A DNA stretch of 64,000 nucleotides from Pseudomonas fluorescens (GCA_902825215.1 LR782234.1:3410001-3474000), one strand, 5' to 3'. Shown: positions 24,971 through 32,964, counted from the stretch's first letter. Notes: generated from the letters alone by a model not told the origin. Numbers and translations are program-made.

Positions 24971-25120
24971 GCCCTCACCCCAGCCCTCTCCCCCAGGAGA
25001 GGGGGCCGATTTGTGGGCAGTTTCGAACTGGAGTTCGACTCGATATCGCAACGTGGCAAACCTCGTCCATTCAACTCGGTCAGTCCCCTCTCCCTCCGGG
25101 AGAGGGTTAGGGTGAGGGGC
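24971..25120. repeat. Solitary MITE-like palindromic element
   Basis: A 150-bp element bounded by inverted ends GCCCTCACCCCAGCCC and GGGTTAGGGTGAGGGGC, each followed inside by a GGGAGAGGG hairpin. The interior resembles the spacers of the other copies. It lies in the 432-base gap between the divergent genes at 24838 and 25271, so it sits in a promoter region. No coding sequence. Confidence 0.88.
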
Positions 25121-25270
25121 TCTTGATCTTGGCGTTAGAGCAACAGCGCATTCCGCCGCTGGCCACCACGTCGAGAGCGGAACTCCCGAACGCAAGCGCC
25201 GGTCGATGACGACGACCCATGGCCATTCCGTCATTTGCGTTTCAACTGATGATTGCGAGAGAACACTATC

Positions 25271-26260
25271 GTGGACTTGTTGTTTCTGGGCACCTCTGCC
25301 GGCGTGCCGACCCGTGAGCGTAATGTCAGCGCCACGGCATTGATCGAGGCGTCGGGCCGAGGCTGGTATCTGATCGATTGTGGCGAGGGCACGCAGCATC
25401 AGGTGTTGCGCACGCCATTGTCGCTGAGCGAACTGCGGGGCATTTTCATCACCCACGTGCACGCTGACCATTGCCTTGGCTTGCCCGGGTTGCTGGCGAG
25501 CACCGGGATGTCCGGACGTACGCGGCCGCTGGATATCATCCTGCCCGCAGCCCTGCATCCGTGGCTGACCTTGAGTCTCGCGGTGACGCAATCGCACCTG
25601 CCGTTCGAAATCCATCTGCACGCCGTCGAGTCGCTGGATCACTGGCGCAACGGCAACGTTGAGGTCAGCACGGTCGAGCTGTCGCACCGCGTGCCGTGTC
25701 ACGGTTATGTCTTCACCGAAGCCGATCCGGCGCCGCGTCTGGATGTGCAACGCCTCGACGCTGAAGGCATCGAACGCGGTCCGCTGTGGGGTGAACTTGC
25801 CCATGGCCAGGATGTGTTGCGCGACGGGCGCTGGCTGCGCGCGCAGGACTATTTGCTTCGGGCGCGCCCGCCGCAACGCATCATTGTCTGTGGCGACAAC
25901 GACCGCCCGGAGCTGCTGGCGGAGGTTGCCGCTTCAGCCGATGTTCTGGTGCATGAGGCGACGTTCATCCAGGCGGCCATCGATAAAACCCGCGCCAGCT
26001 ACGGCCATAGCAGCGCCGCAGCGGTTGCCGGTTTTGCCGAAGCGGTGGGCGTGCGCAATCTGGTACTGACGCACTTCAGCGCACGCTACCAGGCCAACCC
26101 GGCGCAACATCCGTCAATCGAAGACGTACGCAGTGAAGCGGCCGCGCTCTATGGCGGGCAATTGATTCTGGCGCGCGACCTGCAGCGCTATCACTTCGAT
26201 CAGCAGGGCCATTTGCAGCCGGTGATCCGAAATCCTGTGCCCCGCTCGCGCGATCAATGA
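25271..26260 (+). CDS. rnz: Ribonuclease Z-like metallo-beta-lactamase fold nuclease
   Basis: A 329-residue zinc-dependent nuclease of the ElaC/RNase Z family that trims tRNA 3' trailers. The zinc motif HVHADH is at residues 62-67, with further ligands in [28 protein letters not shown] and VLTHFSARY. The likely start is the GTG at 25271 (product [18 protein letters not shown]), with GAGAG about nine bases upstream; a TTG 18 bases earlier is in frame. Slightly longer than E. coli ElaC. It stands alone between a repeat and a convergent stress gene. Confidence 0.9.
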   Translation: MDLLFLGTSAGVPTRERNVSATALIEASGRGWYLIDCGEGTQHQVLRTPLSLSELRGIFITHVHADHCLGLPGLLASTGMSGRTRPLDIILPAALHPWLTLSLAVTQSHLPFEIHLHAVESLDHWRNGNVEVSTVELSHRVPCHGYVFTEADPAPRLDVQRLDAEGIERGPLWGELAHGQDVLRDGRWLRAQDYLLRARPPQRIIVCGDNDRPELLAEVAASADVLVHEATFIQAAIDKTRASYGHSSAAAVAGFAEAVGVRNLVLTHFSARYQANPAQHPSIEDVRSEAAALYGGQLILARDLQRYHFDQQGHLQPVIRNPVPRSRDQ

Positions 26261-26261
26261 A

Positions 26262-26297
26262 AAACAAAAACGTCCGCTCGCCTGGCGAACGGACGTT
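26262..26297 (-). terminator. Terminator between rnz and DUF892 gene
   Basis: AACGTCCG (26269-26276) pairs with CGGACGTT (26290-26297), with CTCGCC/GGCGA extending the stem. On the minus strand it is followed by TTTTTGTTTTT, giving an intrinsic terminator for the DUF892 gene. It may also slow transcripts from rnz on the plus strand. Confidence 0.8.
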
Positions 26298-26314
26298 GCA
26301 GTTCCACGGTCGGG

Positions 26315-26824
26315 TTACTTCTTGGCTTCCTTGTCTGGATCAGCCGAGCGCGCAAGAAACGCCTCGGTCAGTTGCGGTAAATGCTTGAGCAGCCAGTCGG
26401 CCATAGCCACCTCTTGCGGCAGAATCGACTCACAGGCCTTTTTCGTCTGCGTATCGCCAGCCGCTTCGGCGGCTGCAATCAGCACGGTGTAGCTGGCGAT
26501 TTCCATGTTCTCGAACACGTAACCGGCCATCGCGCCCTTGATCACCTCATCGCTCATCAACGAGCCACCCACGGCCTGACCGAAGGCCATCAACTTGCCG
26601 CCCAGATCCTTGATCGTCGACGAATCGCCACCCAAACGTTGCAGGCATTCATCAATGAGTTTCTGCTGACCAAGAGTTTCTTCAATGTGCTGGTCGATCC
26701 GCGCTTTCAGTTGCGGGTAGTGCTCCAGACGCTTGGATTGCGCCTTGAGCATTTGTTCGGCCTGTTGCTCCATGGCATGGGCATCGCGCAGCCAGTCGAG
26801 CAGATTTTCCTGTGGAGTGGCCAT
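26315..26824 (-). CDS. DUF892 ferritin-like protein (YciE/YciF type)
   Basis: A 169-residue four-helix-bundle protein of the DUF892 family, whose members (YciE, YciF) are rubrerythrin-like stress proteins of uncertain reaction. Family pattern: LLDWLRDAHAMEQQAEQMLK, HIEETLGQQKLIDECLQRLG, KGAMAGYVFENMEIASYTVL and ILPQEVAMADWLLKHL, with the conserved Glu and His residues of a di-iron site. GAGGATTCCACC precedes the ATG at 26824. It lies downstream of the Mn catalase gene on the same strand, separated by a strong hairpin, much as in enteric yciGFE-katN operons. Confidence 0.92.
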   Translation of the reverse strand: MATPQENLLDWLRDAHAMEQQAEQMLKAQSKRLEHYPQLKARIDQHIEETLGQQKLIDECLQRLGGDSSTIKDLGGKLMAFGQAVGGSLMSDEVIKGAMAGYVFENMEIASYTVLIAAAEAAGDTQTKKACESILPQEVAMADWLLKHLPQLTEAFLARSADPDKEAKK

Positions 26825-26857
26825 GGTGGAATCCTCTTCAGATGGTTTCACAGTGGT

Positions 26858-26901
26858 CCCGCTCAAGCGCGCCACACTGTTGCGTGGCGCGCTTGAGCGG
26901 G
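26858..26901. terminator. 18-bp perfect hairpin between Mn catalase and DUF892 genes
   Basis: CCCGCTCAAGCGCGCCAC (26858-26875) pairs perfectly with its complement at 26884-26901 around an 8-base loop. No U-tract follows on the minus strand, so it may attenuate read-through from the catalase gene, or stabilise the catalase mRNA end, rather than fully terminate. Confidence 0.6.
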
Positions 26902-26924
26902 GTTCGGCGGGCAGTGTCGCGCGG

Positions 26925-27809
26925 TCATACCGACGGCGGAACCTGCGTACCGGCGCCCAGATCCGCACCGGTCACCGGTTCGCTGTTGGGATCGGACATG
27001 GTCCGGGTTTTCATGTTCTCCAGCAGTGCTTCGTCGGCGCTGTCCAGCTTGACGGTCGCCAGACCATCGCCGCCATCCACCGCCGGTGTTGGGCTTTCGA
27101 CAAACTCCCAATCGTCACCCTGATTCCAGGGCCCGCGCATGCTCTCGGTGCCGTGGGACATGTTGAAGTAGACGTTGGTGAACTCCGGCATGCCGGGTTT
27201 CTTGCCTTGCGGGAAGTTCGGCTGAATCGCATGCAGGGCTTTTTCGAAGGACAACTGGTGCGCGATCTCCCGAGTCATCAAGAAGCCCAGCGCTTCCTTC
27301 ACACCGGGATCGTCCGTCACGTTCATCAACCGCTCATAGACAATCTTCGCCCGCGCCTCGGCCGCGATGTTCGAACGCATATCCGCCGTCGGCTCACCAA
27401 TGGTGTCAACGTACGCCGCGGACCATGGGACACCCGCCGAATTAGTCAACGGCGCCCCCCCGCCATACAACAGGCTGGTGATGTGCGAATCGTTACCGGC
27501 ACCGTTCAACGAACGATACAACTCACCCTCCTCCTCCACACCTTCGGCAATCTTGCCCTTGGCGCCCTTGTTGAGCATGACGATGATCGAACCGATCACC
27601 TCCAGATGGCTCAACTCCTCGGTAGCAATGTCCAGCAGCAAATCCTTGCGCCCCGGATCTTCCTCAGCCAACGCTTGAGTGAAATAGCGCGTAGCCGCCG
27701 CCAACTCCCCCTGCGCCCCCCCGAACTGTTCCAGCAAAAGATTCGCAAGGCCAGGATTGGGTTGCGCAACACGAACGGTGTATTGAAGTCGCTTGTTATG
27801 TAGAAACAT
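26925..27809 (-). CDS. Manganese catalase (KatN-like)
   Basis: A 294-residue di-manganese catalase that converts hydrogen peroxide to water and oxygen in the cytoplasm. The ferritin-like core carries the metal ligands: E35 in AQGELAAATRYF-like GGAQGELAAATRY, E65 and H68 in ATEELSHLEVIG, Glu in AAEARAKIVYERLM and His in TREIAHQLSFEKAL. The N-terminus MFLHNKRLQYTVRV is typical. GAGGAG lies before the ATG at 27809. An earlier in-frame start at 27848 is unlikely. It is upstream of the DUF892 gene, which resembles the enteric yciF/katN pairing. Likely a stationary-phase or general stress gene (inference from the family). Confidence 0.94.
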   Translation of the reverse strand: MFLHNKRLQYTVRVAQPNPGLANLLLEQFGGAQGELAAATRYFTQALAEEDPGRKDLLLDIATEELSHLEVIGSIIVMLNKGAKGKIAEGVEEEGELYRSLNGAGNDSHITSLLYGGGAPLTNSAGVPWSAAYVDTIGEPTADMRSNIAAEARAKIVYERLMNVTDDPGVKEALGFLMTREIAHQLSFEKALHAIQPNFPQGKKPGMPEFTNVYFNMSHGTESMRGPWNQGDDWEFVESPTPAVDGGDGLATVKLDSADEALLENMKTRTMSDPNSEPVTGADLGAGTQVPPSV

Positions 27810-28046
27810 GACAAATCTCCTCAGTCTGAATGAGTGTGGCGGTCTCAACGGTTAAGTCACTGCCCACTCCTTTGTGAAGCATTGGCTGCGGAGAAAATTT
27901 CAAAAAATATTCGGGTTCAGGACAAATGGTTACGTGGCTGGAACAAGCGAAACGGGAAGCGCGGGCTCGCTTGTTTGCGCGATTTGATTCATTGAAAGCA
28001 GCGGTTTAATGAGCGTACTCAAACAAAAGAAACAGCAAAATCAAGA
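27810..28046. other. Upstream region of Mn catalase, no gene seen
   Basis: A stretch of about 235 bases of lower GC content that should hold the catalase promoter on the minus strand. It has AT-rich tracts (for example AAATTTCAAAAAATATTCG near 27895) but I could not assign a definite promoter. No open frame of note. Confidence 0.5.
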
Positions 28047-28588
28047 GCCCCTCACCCTAGCCCTCTCCCGGAGGGAGAGGGAACAACCGTGGTGAATGCG
28101 CGAGCTGCGCCAACCTGAAATAACGCGTCGAACACAAACTTCAAAGCCAACCCAAATCGGCTCCCTCTCCCTCGGGAGAGGGCTGGGGTGAGGGGCAGCC
28201 ACACCACAAATCCAAAGCCAAACGCCCCGTTTCTAACCACTCCTTACAATGAGCGCAGCTCGAGTGCCCTTGATCTCGCCTAACCGGCCCCATCGGCAGG
28301 CTGAGTGGAGGGATCGATCCGGGCGTGGGAGCGTAGCGACCGTCTGGCGCAGCCAGACACAGCGGACGTAGGTGCAGCGCAGCAAACCGTAGCCGCTGCG
28401 CCCGGATCGGTCCCGGAGCGAAGGAACCCGAGCCTGCGAGGGCCGAACGCAGGGGCCCAGCGTTTTGGTTACTTTTGGGCGTCTGCAAAAGTGACCCGCT
28501 GTAAGAGCGGAACCGCCAGCCGCCACCCCCAAAAAAACGGATATACACCCAAAAACCCCCAAGAGCCTGGTCGGCCCGGAGGCCGCCA
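28047..28588 (+). repeat. Composite structured repeat, copy C
   Basis: Copy C in canonical orientation. MITE-like end at 28047-28196. Stems: outer arms 28310-28325 and 28399-28414; GTCTGGC-GCA-GCCAGAC at 28342-28358; ACTTTTG/CAAAAGT around loop GGCGTCTG at 28471-28492 (a G-C closing pair where copy B has T-A); CCGCT-GTAAG-AGCGG at 28496-28510; TGGTCGGCC/GGCCGCCA at 28568-28588. It ends close before the small gene at 28669, the paralogue of the gene that follows copy B. Confidence 0.9.
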
Positions 28589-28668
28589 AGGCACCACCCC
28601 GTCACTTCCCTTGAACCACCACGAACCCAAAGCGCTCACAAAGAAAACCACCCGCGAGCCAGCCCCCC

Positions 28669-28917
28669 ATGAACGCCTACAAAAACCTGCTGACAGCCGA
28701 ACAACAAACCCGCCTGCAAGCCCTCGATACCTGGCATCGAACACTGCAGGACCGCACCCTGCGCATGGACTGCCCCGATCGCTACCATGAAGAACTCCTG
28801 CGCCAATGCGACGAAATGGACCGCCTCGGCATCATCACCTGGCAAGAATGGCAAGAACTGCGCCGCGAAGCCGACCAGGCCTACGTGCAGGCCATCGCCG
28901 GCCACGACTACCACTGA
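28669..28917 (+). CDS. Small protein, paralogue of the 23659 gene
   Basis: An 82-residue soluble, probably helical protein (NLLTAEQQTRLQALDTWHRT..., PDRYHEELLRQCDEMDRLGI, AYVQAIAGHDYH). No named family recognised. It is similar to the product of 23659-23901 over most of its length. The ribosome-binding site is weak. It is 26 bases upstream of the ybdK-like gene and probably in one transcript with it. Both paralogues follow a copy of the composite repeat at nearly equal distance and each leads a different operon. Confidence 0.8.
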   Translation: MNAYKNLLTAEQQTRLQALDTWHRTLQDRTLRMDCPDRYHEELLRQCDEMDRLGIITWQEWQELRREADQAYVQAIAGHDYH

Positions 28918-28943
28918 CCCTGTAATGCCCAGCGAGCCCAGCC

Positions 28944-30065
28944 ATGACCAAACCGCGCTTTGGAATCGAAGAAGAATATTTCGTCACCGACCTGCACACC
29001 CGCCGAATGGCCGGCGCCCCTTCGCCCGAAGCTCGCGAGGCCTGCAAGAAAGCCATCGGCGCCTCGTTCGCCACCGAGATGTTCCAGGGCCAGTTCGAAA
29101 TCGCTTCACCGGTATTCACTGACTTCGTCGAAGCCAGCGATTATCTGACCGGCGCACGGCAGACCCTGAACAAAACCCTCGAACCTTTCGGCCTCGGCCT
29201 GCTCTGCGCCGGCAGCCATCCGCTGGCCGACTGGCGCGAACAGATCCCCACCGATGAACCGCATTTTCACGATCTGTTCGATACCTACGGCCACGTCGCC
29301 CGGCGCAGCGTGCTGTCGGGCCTGCATGTGCATGTAGAAGTGCCTGAGCATCTGGACCGCATCAGGGTGATGAACGAAGTGTTGCCGTGGACGCCGCTGT
29401 TACTGGCCCTGAGTTGCTCATCACCGCTGTGGGACGGGGCCGACAGCGGCTACAAAAGTTATCGCCAGGCCGCGTGCGACGAGTGGCCGCGCATGGGCGT
29501 GCCGCCGCTGTTTGCCGATCAACAGGCGTATGACGAGCACATCGGTTTTCTGACCCGCGCCGGCGTAATCAGCCAGCCCAACCAATGCTGGTGGGGCATT
29601 CGCCCGGCCGTGCGCTACCCGACACTGGAACTGCGCATGACCGACGCCTGCCCTCGTGTGGAAGACGCGTTGACCCTCGCCGCGTTTTTTCGCGTACTGG
29701 TCACGCATGCGTGCCGGCAGCCGCAACCAGGCGCGACCTATGACGCGTCAGCACGCTGGATACTTGAGGAAAATCGCTGGCGCGCCAAGCGCTGGGGGCT
29801 CGACGGCAAGTTCATCGTCGCAGGCCAGGGCAGCCCTTGTTCGATCAGCCAATGGTTAGCGCTGGCAAAAGCGCGCTTCGCCGAAACCGCCGATGACTTG
29901 CGCATCCCGGCCTTGTTCGAACGCGCCAACAGGATCATCAATGGCGGCACCAGCGCCGACCGACAACTGGCGGTATTCAACCAGGCCCTGCAGCAACAGC
30001 CCGGTCCGCGTTCGGCGCTGTCGCAAGTGGTCGATCATCTGCTGGAGGAAACCTCGCGCAGCTGA
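28944..30065 (+). CDS. ybdK: YbdK-type carboxylate-amine ligase (GCS2 family)
   Basis: A 373-residue member of the glutamate-cysteine ligase 2 family. The E. coli YbdK protein has weak gamma-glutamylcysteine ligase activity, and the physiological role is unclear. Recognisable parts: FGIEEEYFVTDLHTRRM (Mg-ATP Glu residues), SGLHVHVEVP, WWGIRPAVRYPTLELRMTDA and ASARWILEENRWRAKRWGLDG. Full length for the family. It follows the small gene at 28669 and is followed by a convergent KGG-like small gene. Confidence 0.9.
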   Translation: MTKPRFGIEEEYFVTDLHTRRMAGAPSPEAREACKKAIGASFATEMFQGQFEIASPVFTDFVEASDYLTGARQTLNKTLEPFGLGLLCAGSHPLADWREQIPTDEPHFHDLFDTYGHVARRSVLSGLHVHVEVPEHLDRIRVMNEVLPWTPLLLALSCSSPLWDGADSGYKSYRQAACDEWPRMGVPPLFADQQAYDEHIGFLTRAGVISQPNQCWWGIRPAVRYPTLELRMTDACPRVEDALTLAAFFRVLVTHACRQPQPGATYDASARWILEENRWRAKRWGLDGKFIVAGQGSPCSISQWLALAKARFAETADDLRIPALFERANRIINGGTSADRQLAVFNQALQQQPGPRSALSQVVDHLLEETSRS

Positions 30066-30085
30066 TCGACCTTCAACAGTTCGCC

Positions 30086-30256
30086 TCAGTCCCCCTTGCC
30101 GGTGCGCGTTCCACCATGGCTGTGTTGCCCGCCCGTGCGCGCCTTTTCCGCTCGGTCGAGTTTGACGTCGACCGCAGTGTCGCCCTTCTTCCCGGCCTCC
30201 TTGATTTTCTGTGGATCGTCGGCGAATGAATGTCCGCTTTGATGTTTGCTGGTCAT
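30086..30256 (-). CDS. Small KGG-like hydrophilic protein
   Basis: A 56-residue, basic, hydrophilic frame too short for common cutoffs (MTSKHQSGHSFADDPQKIKE...). It contains EAGKKGD followed by HSHGG, a weak version of the EAGKKGG and SHGGG units of the two KGG-repeat proteins encoded at 30604 and 31038. GAGGACAGTGTC precedes the ATG at 30256, which supports a real gene. Function unknown; stress-protein relation is inference. Convergent with ybdK. Confidence 0.7.
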   Translation of the reverse strand: MTSKHQSGHSFADDPQKIKEAGKKGDTAVDVKLDRAEKARTGGQHSHGGTRTGKGD

Positions 30257-30603
30257 GACACTGTCCTCGCAATGAAGTCTCGGTTGTCAGTTTCGTATAC
30301 CGCCCTTGCACCCTATCAACCGAACTTTGCGCTCGCCACCGATGCACTCGGCATACTGACGAAAGGTAATTAAACGAAACGAAGCGAAGCTTTAACAGGC
30401 CTGCAAACAATCACTTTAATATCAGCAAACTTATACGAAGCGGCGTCTAAAACCCCACCCTGTATAAGTTTCTTCAAGCACTACCGTTCATCGGGCACCG
30501 AAAAAAATCTTCAAACGAATTTCCCCGGCGCGTTATCCGAGTAAGTGTCCGCTGCAATAAACGGGCAACTTAAAAAATCCTTCATTGATATTGGAGAGCT
30601 ATC
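30257..30603. other. AT-rich intergenic region with 10-bp inverted repeat
   Basis: 347 bases without a gene, clearly lower in GC than its surroundings. AAACTTATAC (30427-30436) pairs with GTATAAGTTT (30462-30471) across 25 bases; this could be an operator or a hairpin. The region must carry the promoter of the KGG gene at 30604 and of the divergent small gene at 30256. I could not place the promoters with confidence. Confidence 0.6.
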
Positions 30604-30783
30604 ATGACTACAGGTAATAAAAACCCGGGCAACTTCGCCAACGATCGCGAGAAGGCATCCGAGGCGGGTAAAAAAGGCGGCCAGGCTTCCGGCGGCAACT
30701 TCGCCAATGACCGCGAAAAAGCTTCCGAAGCAGGCCGTAAAGGCGGCCAGAACAGCCACGGTGGCGGCCGTAAGTCGTCTTGA
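30604..30783 (+). CDS. KGG-repeat stress protein (YciG-like), short
   Basis: A 59-residue protein made of two copies of the unit [19 protein letters not shown], ending NSHGGGRKSS. This is the KGG/Con-10 type repeat found in YciG and general stress proteins; it is hydrophilic and probably disordered. TTGGAGAG precedes the ATG. It is missed by length-filtered ORF calling. A five-unit relative follows at 31038. Expression in stationary phase or stress is expected from the family (inference). Confidence 0.9.
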   Translation: MTTGNKNPGNFANDREKASEAGKKGGQASGGNFANDREKASEAGRKGGQNSHGGGRKSS

Positions 30784-30790
30784 CCGGTGG

Positions 30791-30815
30791 CATAAGGGCA
30801 GCCTCGCTGCCCTTC
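30791..30815 (+). terminator. Hairpin after first KGG gene
   Basis: AAGGGCAGC pairs with GCTGCCCTT around CTC, eight bases after the stop. The U-tract is weak (TTCG). Likely terminator or mRNA stabiliser. Confidence 0.6.
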
Positions 30816-30827
30816 GAAATCAAACAG

Positions 30828-30880
30828 CTGGAACGCTCATCAGCGTAAAGTCAGTTATATACGGCTGACGAGCGTTCCAG
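30828..30880. repeat. Long inverted repeat between KGG genes
   Basis: CTGGAACGCTC (30828-30838) and GAGCGTTCCAG (30870-30880) are perfect 11-base arms. Inner TCAGC/GCTGA extends the stem. The element lies between the two KGG genes and could be a regulator site, an attenuator or part of a small RNA. Not seen elsewhere in the window. Confidence 0.6.
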
Positions 30881-31037
30881 TTGATTGACAGTCGAACCCA
30901 AGCCAACCGGCAAGTAACGAGCATTGCAACAACCAACATCAGGCAGTATCCACGGCATTTGTCCGAACAACTTCAGGGCGCAACTAAGCGCAGCCTGAAT
31001 TCGAATCAATGCTTATATATGCAAGAGGTGTTTTGAA

Positions 31038-31385
31038 ATGGCTCAAGATAAACAAGGCAGCATGTCCGTCAACGAAGCAGGTAAAAAAGGTGGGGAAGCA
31101 ACATCGGCTTCGCATGATAAAGAGTTCTACCAGGAAATTGGCAGCAAAGGCGGCCAAAACAGTGGGGGCAACTTCAAGAATGATCCGGAGCGTGCAGCCG
31201 AGGCCGGTAGCAAAGGTGGCCAGAACAGCGGCGGCAACTTCAAGAACGACCCGCAGCGCGCGTCAGAGGCCGGCAGCAAAGGCGGTCAGAACAGCGGTGG
31301 CAACTTTGCCAACGACCGCGAAAAAGCCTCCGAAGCCGGGCGCAAAGGTGGCGAAAACAGTCATGGTGGTGGGCGCAACAGCTAA
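31038..31385 (+). CDS. KGG-repeat stress protein, five repeats
   Basis: A 115-residue hydrophilic protein built from five successive KGG units: [42 protein letters not shown] (twice, the last with FANDRE) and [17 protein letters not shown]. The final unit is almost identical to that of the 59-residue protein at 30604, so the genes are duplicates that differ in repeat number. Expected to be a disordered general stress protein of the YciG/Con-10 type. AGAGGTG precedes the ATG. An AT-rich CTTATATATG box lies just upstream and may be the -10 element. Confidence 0.92.
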   Translation: MAQDKQGSMSVNEAGKKGGEATSASHDKEFYQEIGSKGGQNSGGNFKNDPERAAEAGSKGGQNSGGNFKNDPQRASEAGSKGGQNSGGNFANDREKASEAGRKGGENSHGGGRNS

Positions 31386-31395
31386 TGCGCCATTT

Positions 31396-31424
31396 GCAGG
31401 GGAGCATCGCTCCCCTGCCGTTTA
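31396..31424 (+). terminator. Terminator after second KGG gene
   Basis: GCAGGGGAGC pairs with GCTCCCCTGC around ATC, followed by CGTTTATT. It ends the KGG transcript before msrA. Confidence 0.75.
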
Positions 31425-31543
31425 TTCAACGCAAGACAACTTCCTCGCAATCCCCGCCGCTTTCTTCATTGCCGCACCTTGGAATTGGCCAACTCGCCCT
31501 CATAACCATGGCAATCCCCAACGTTGTCAGAGGAACCCTTGCC

Positions 31544-32050
31544 ATGACCAATCAAACCGAAACCGCGATTCTTGCCGGCGGCTGCTTCTGGGGCATGCAG
31601 GACCTGCTGCGCCGTTACCCGGGCGTACTGAACACCCGCGTCGGTTACACCGGCGGCGACGTGCCGAACGCGACCTATCGCAATCACGGCAACCACGCCG
31701 AAGCCATCGAGATCACCTTCGATCCCGCAGTGATCAGCTACCGCCAGATTCTCGAATTCTTCTTCCAGATCCACGACCCGAGCACACCCAACCGTCAGGG
31801 CAACGACCTGGGCCCGAGCTATCGTTCGGCGATCTATTACCTCAACGACGAACAACGCGCCGTGGCTGAAGACACTGCTGCCGATGTCGACGCCTCAGGA
31901 TTGTGGCCAGGCCGAGTGGTGACTGAAATCGAACCGGCGGGACCTTTCTGGGAAGCGGAGCCCGAGCATCAGGATTATCTGGAACGGATTCCGAATGGCT
32001 ACACCTGCCACTTCATTCGGCCGAACTGGAAACTGCCCAAGCGCGGCTGA
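31544..32050 (+). CDS. msrA: Peptide methionine sulfoxide reductase A
   Basis: A 168-residue enzyme that reduces the S epimer of methionine sulfoxide in proteins, using thioredoxin. The catalytic motif [10 protein letters not shown] (Cys 14) lies near the N-terminus, followed by [26 protein letters not shown] and [28 protein letters not shown], and [12 protein letters not shown] at the C-terminus holds a candidate resolving Cys. CAGAGGAA lies about 10 bases before the ATG at 31544. An in-frame ATG at 31508 is less likely. It lacks the N-terminal extension of some Pseudomonas MsrA proteins. Consistent with the oxidative-stress theme of its neighbours. Confidence 0.94.
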   Translation: MTNQTETAILAGGCFWGMQDLLRRYPGVLNTRVGYTGGDVPNATYRNHGNHAEAIEITFDPAVISYRQILEFFFQIHDPSTPNRQGNDLGPSYRSAIYYLNDEQRAVAEDTAADVDASGLWPGRVVTEIEPAGPFWEAEPEHQDYLERIPNGYTCHFIRPNWKLPKRG

Positions 32051-32111
32051 TCAGTTGGCGTCGCGGCAGTAGCGCGACGCGATAGATCCATTATTTGCAG
32101 GGATGTCGTGA

Positions 32112-32321
32112 ATGCCGAAAAAACCACCAACGCCTGAAGAGCCGGCCAGCGCCGCCGACATCGAGCGTTCGATCCTGGCGCTGAACCGGCTGGCCGAGCG
32201 TCTCTGGGGCGAGGATCGTGTCGCCGAGGCCAAGGCTCTGCTTGATGCGCTTGATGCGTTGAACCGTGCGCTCGATCGCATCCGCATCGGCGAAAGTCGC
32301 CGGGCGGCGACTCTGCATTGA
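32112..32321 (+). CDS. Small hypothetical protein
   Basis: A 69-residue protein with a Pro-rich start (MPKKPPTPEEPASAADIERS) and an amphipathic helical remainder (LALNRLAERLWGEDRVAEAK, ALLDALDALNRALDRI), probably a coiled coil. No family recognised. It ends nine bases from the convergent cupin gene. The heptad-like Leu/Ala pattern and lack of a shadowing gene support it. Confidence 0.65.
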   Translation: MPKKPPTPEEPASAADIERSILALNRLAERLWGEDRVAEAKALLDALDALNRALDRIRIGESRRAATLH

Positions 32322-32330
32322 GGCAACGGC

Positions 32331-32741
32331 TTACGGCTTGAGAATCAGCACCGGCTCGCCCTTCTTCAGGATGTAGGTCGCCAGCTCCGAGGCCTTGTCG
32401 CTGCCGACGTTTTTCGCCACATGCGCCACGCCTTCCGGAATGAACAGCGACTCTCCCGCCTTCAGCGTCACCGGCGCCCTGCCCTCCAGTTGATATTCGA
32501 ACGTGCCGCTGATCACGTAAGCGACTTCAACGCCCGGATGTGCATGGCGCGGCGAGGTCACGCCCGGCTCGAAATCGACGCGTGCCTGCACCACTTCGCG
32601 GTCGGCGGCACCAAGATCCTGCTTGACCAGATCGGTGCGGCTCAAGCCTTGCTGCCAGCTCTTGGCCGGGGCGTCTGCCGCGTGGGCGATGCCGATCATC
32701 GAAGCAAAAATGGCGCTGGCGAGTAACAGTGAACGTTTCAT
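32331..32741 (-). CDS. Exported cupin-domain protein
   Basis: A 136-residue protein with a clear signal peptide (MKRSLLLASAIFASMIGIAHAA) and one cupin barrel: HAHPGVEVAYVISGTFEY (metal-site His and Glu) and GESLFIPEGVAHVAKN (second motif His). It is probably periplasmic. The reaction is unknown; such single-domain cupins may be dioxygenases, isomerases or binding proteins. GAGAGG lies upstream of the ATG at 32741. Divergent from the RidA gene. Confidence 0.88.
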   Translation of the reverse strand: MKRSLLLASAIFASMIGIAHAADAPAKSWQQGLSRTDLVKQDLGAADREVVQARVDFEPGVTSPRHAHPGVEVAYVISGTFEYQLEGRAPVTLKAGESLFIPEGVAHVAKNVGSDKASELATYILKKGEPVLILKP

Positions 32742-32964
32742 ATGTAGCCCTCTCAATCAGTGATGTGGTGAGGGCTACTGTGCGGGTTGCATGTAGGGTG
32801 GATGTGTCGTGAACCCTGAGTTTGTTGTTCAGCTGTGTACCGCGGGTGATCTGATACACGCTCATACAAACTGCCTCGTCACTGTGTCGACCGAGCAGAC
32901 AGGCCTTGTTGACGAGGAAGCTGTAAACTGCCGCGATCTTCACTCGCTCAGACAAGGGATTTCC

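Noticed and set aside
32809..32964. Longer RidA protein starting at 32809
   Set aside because: The RidA family begins at MANQDITFTP; the extension has no ribosome-binding site and overlaps the promoter region of the divergent cupin gene.
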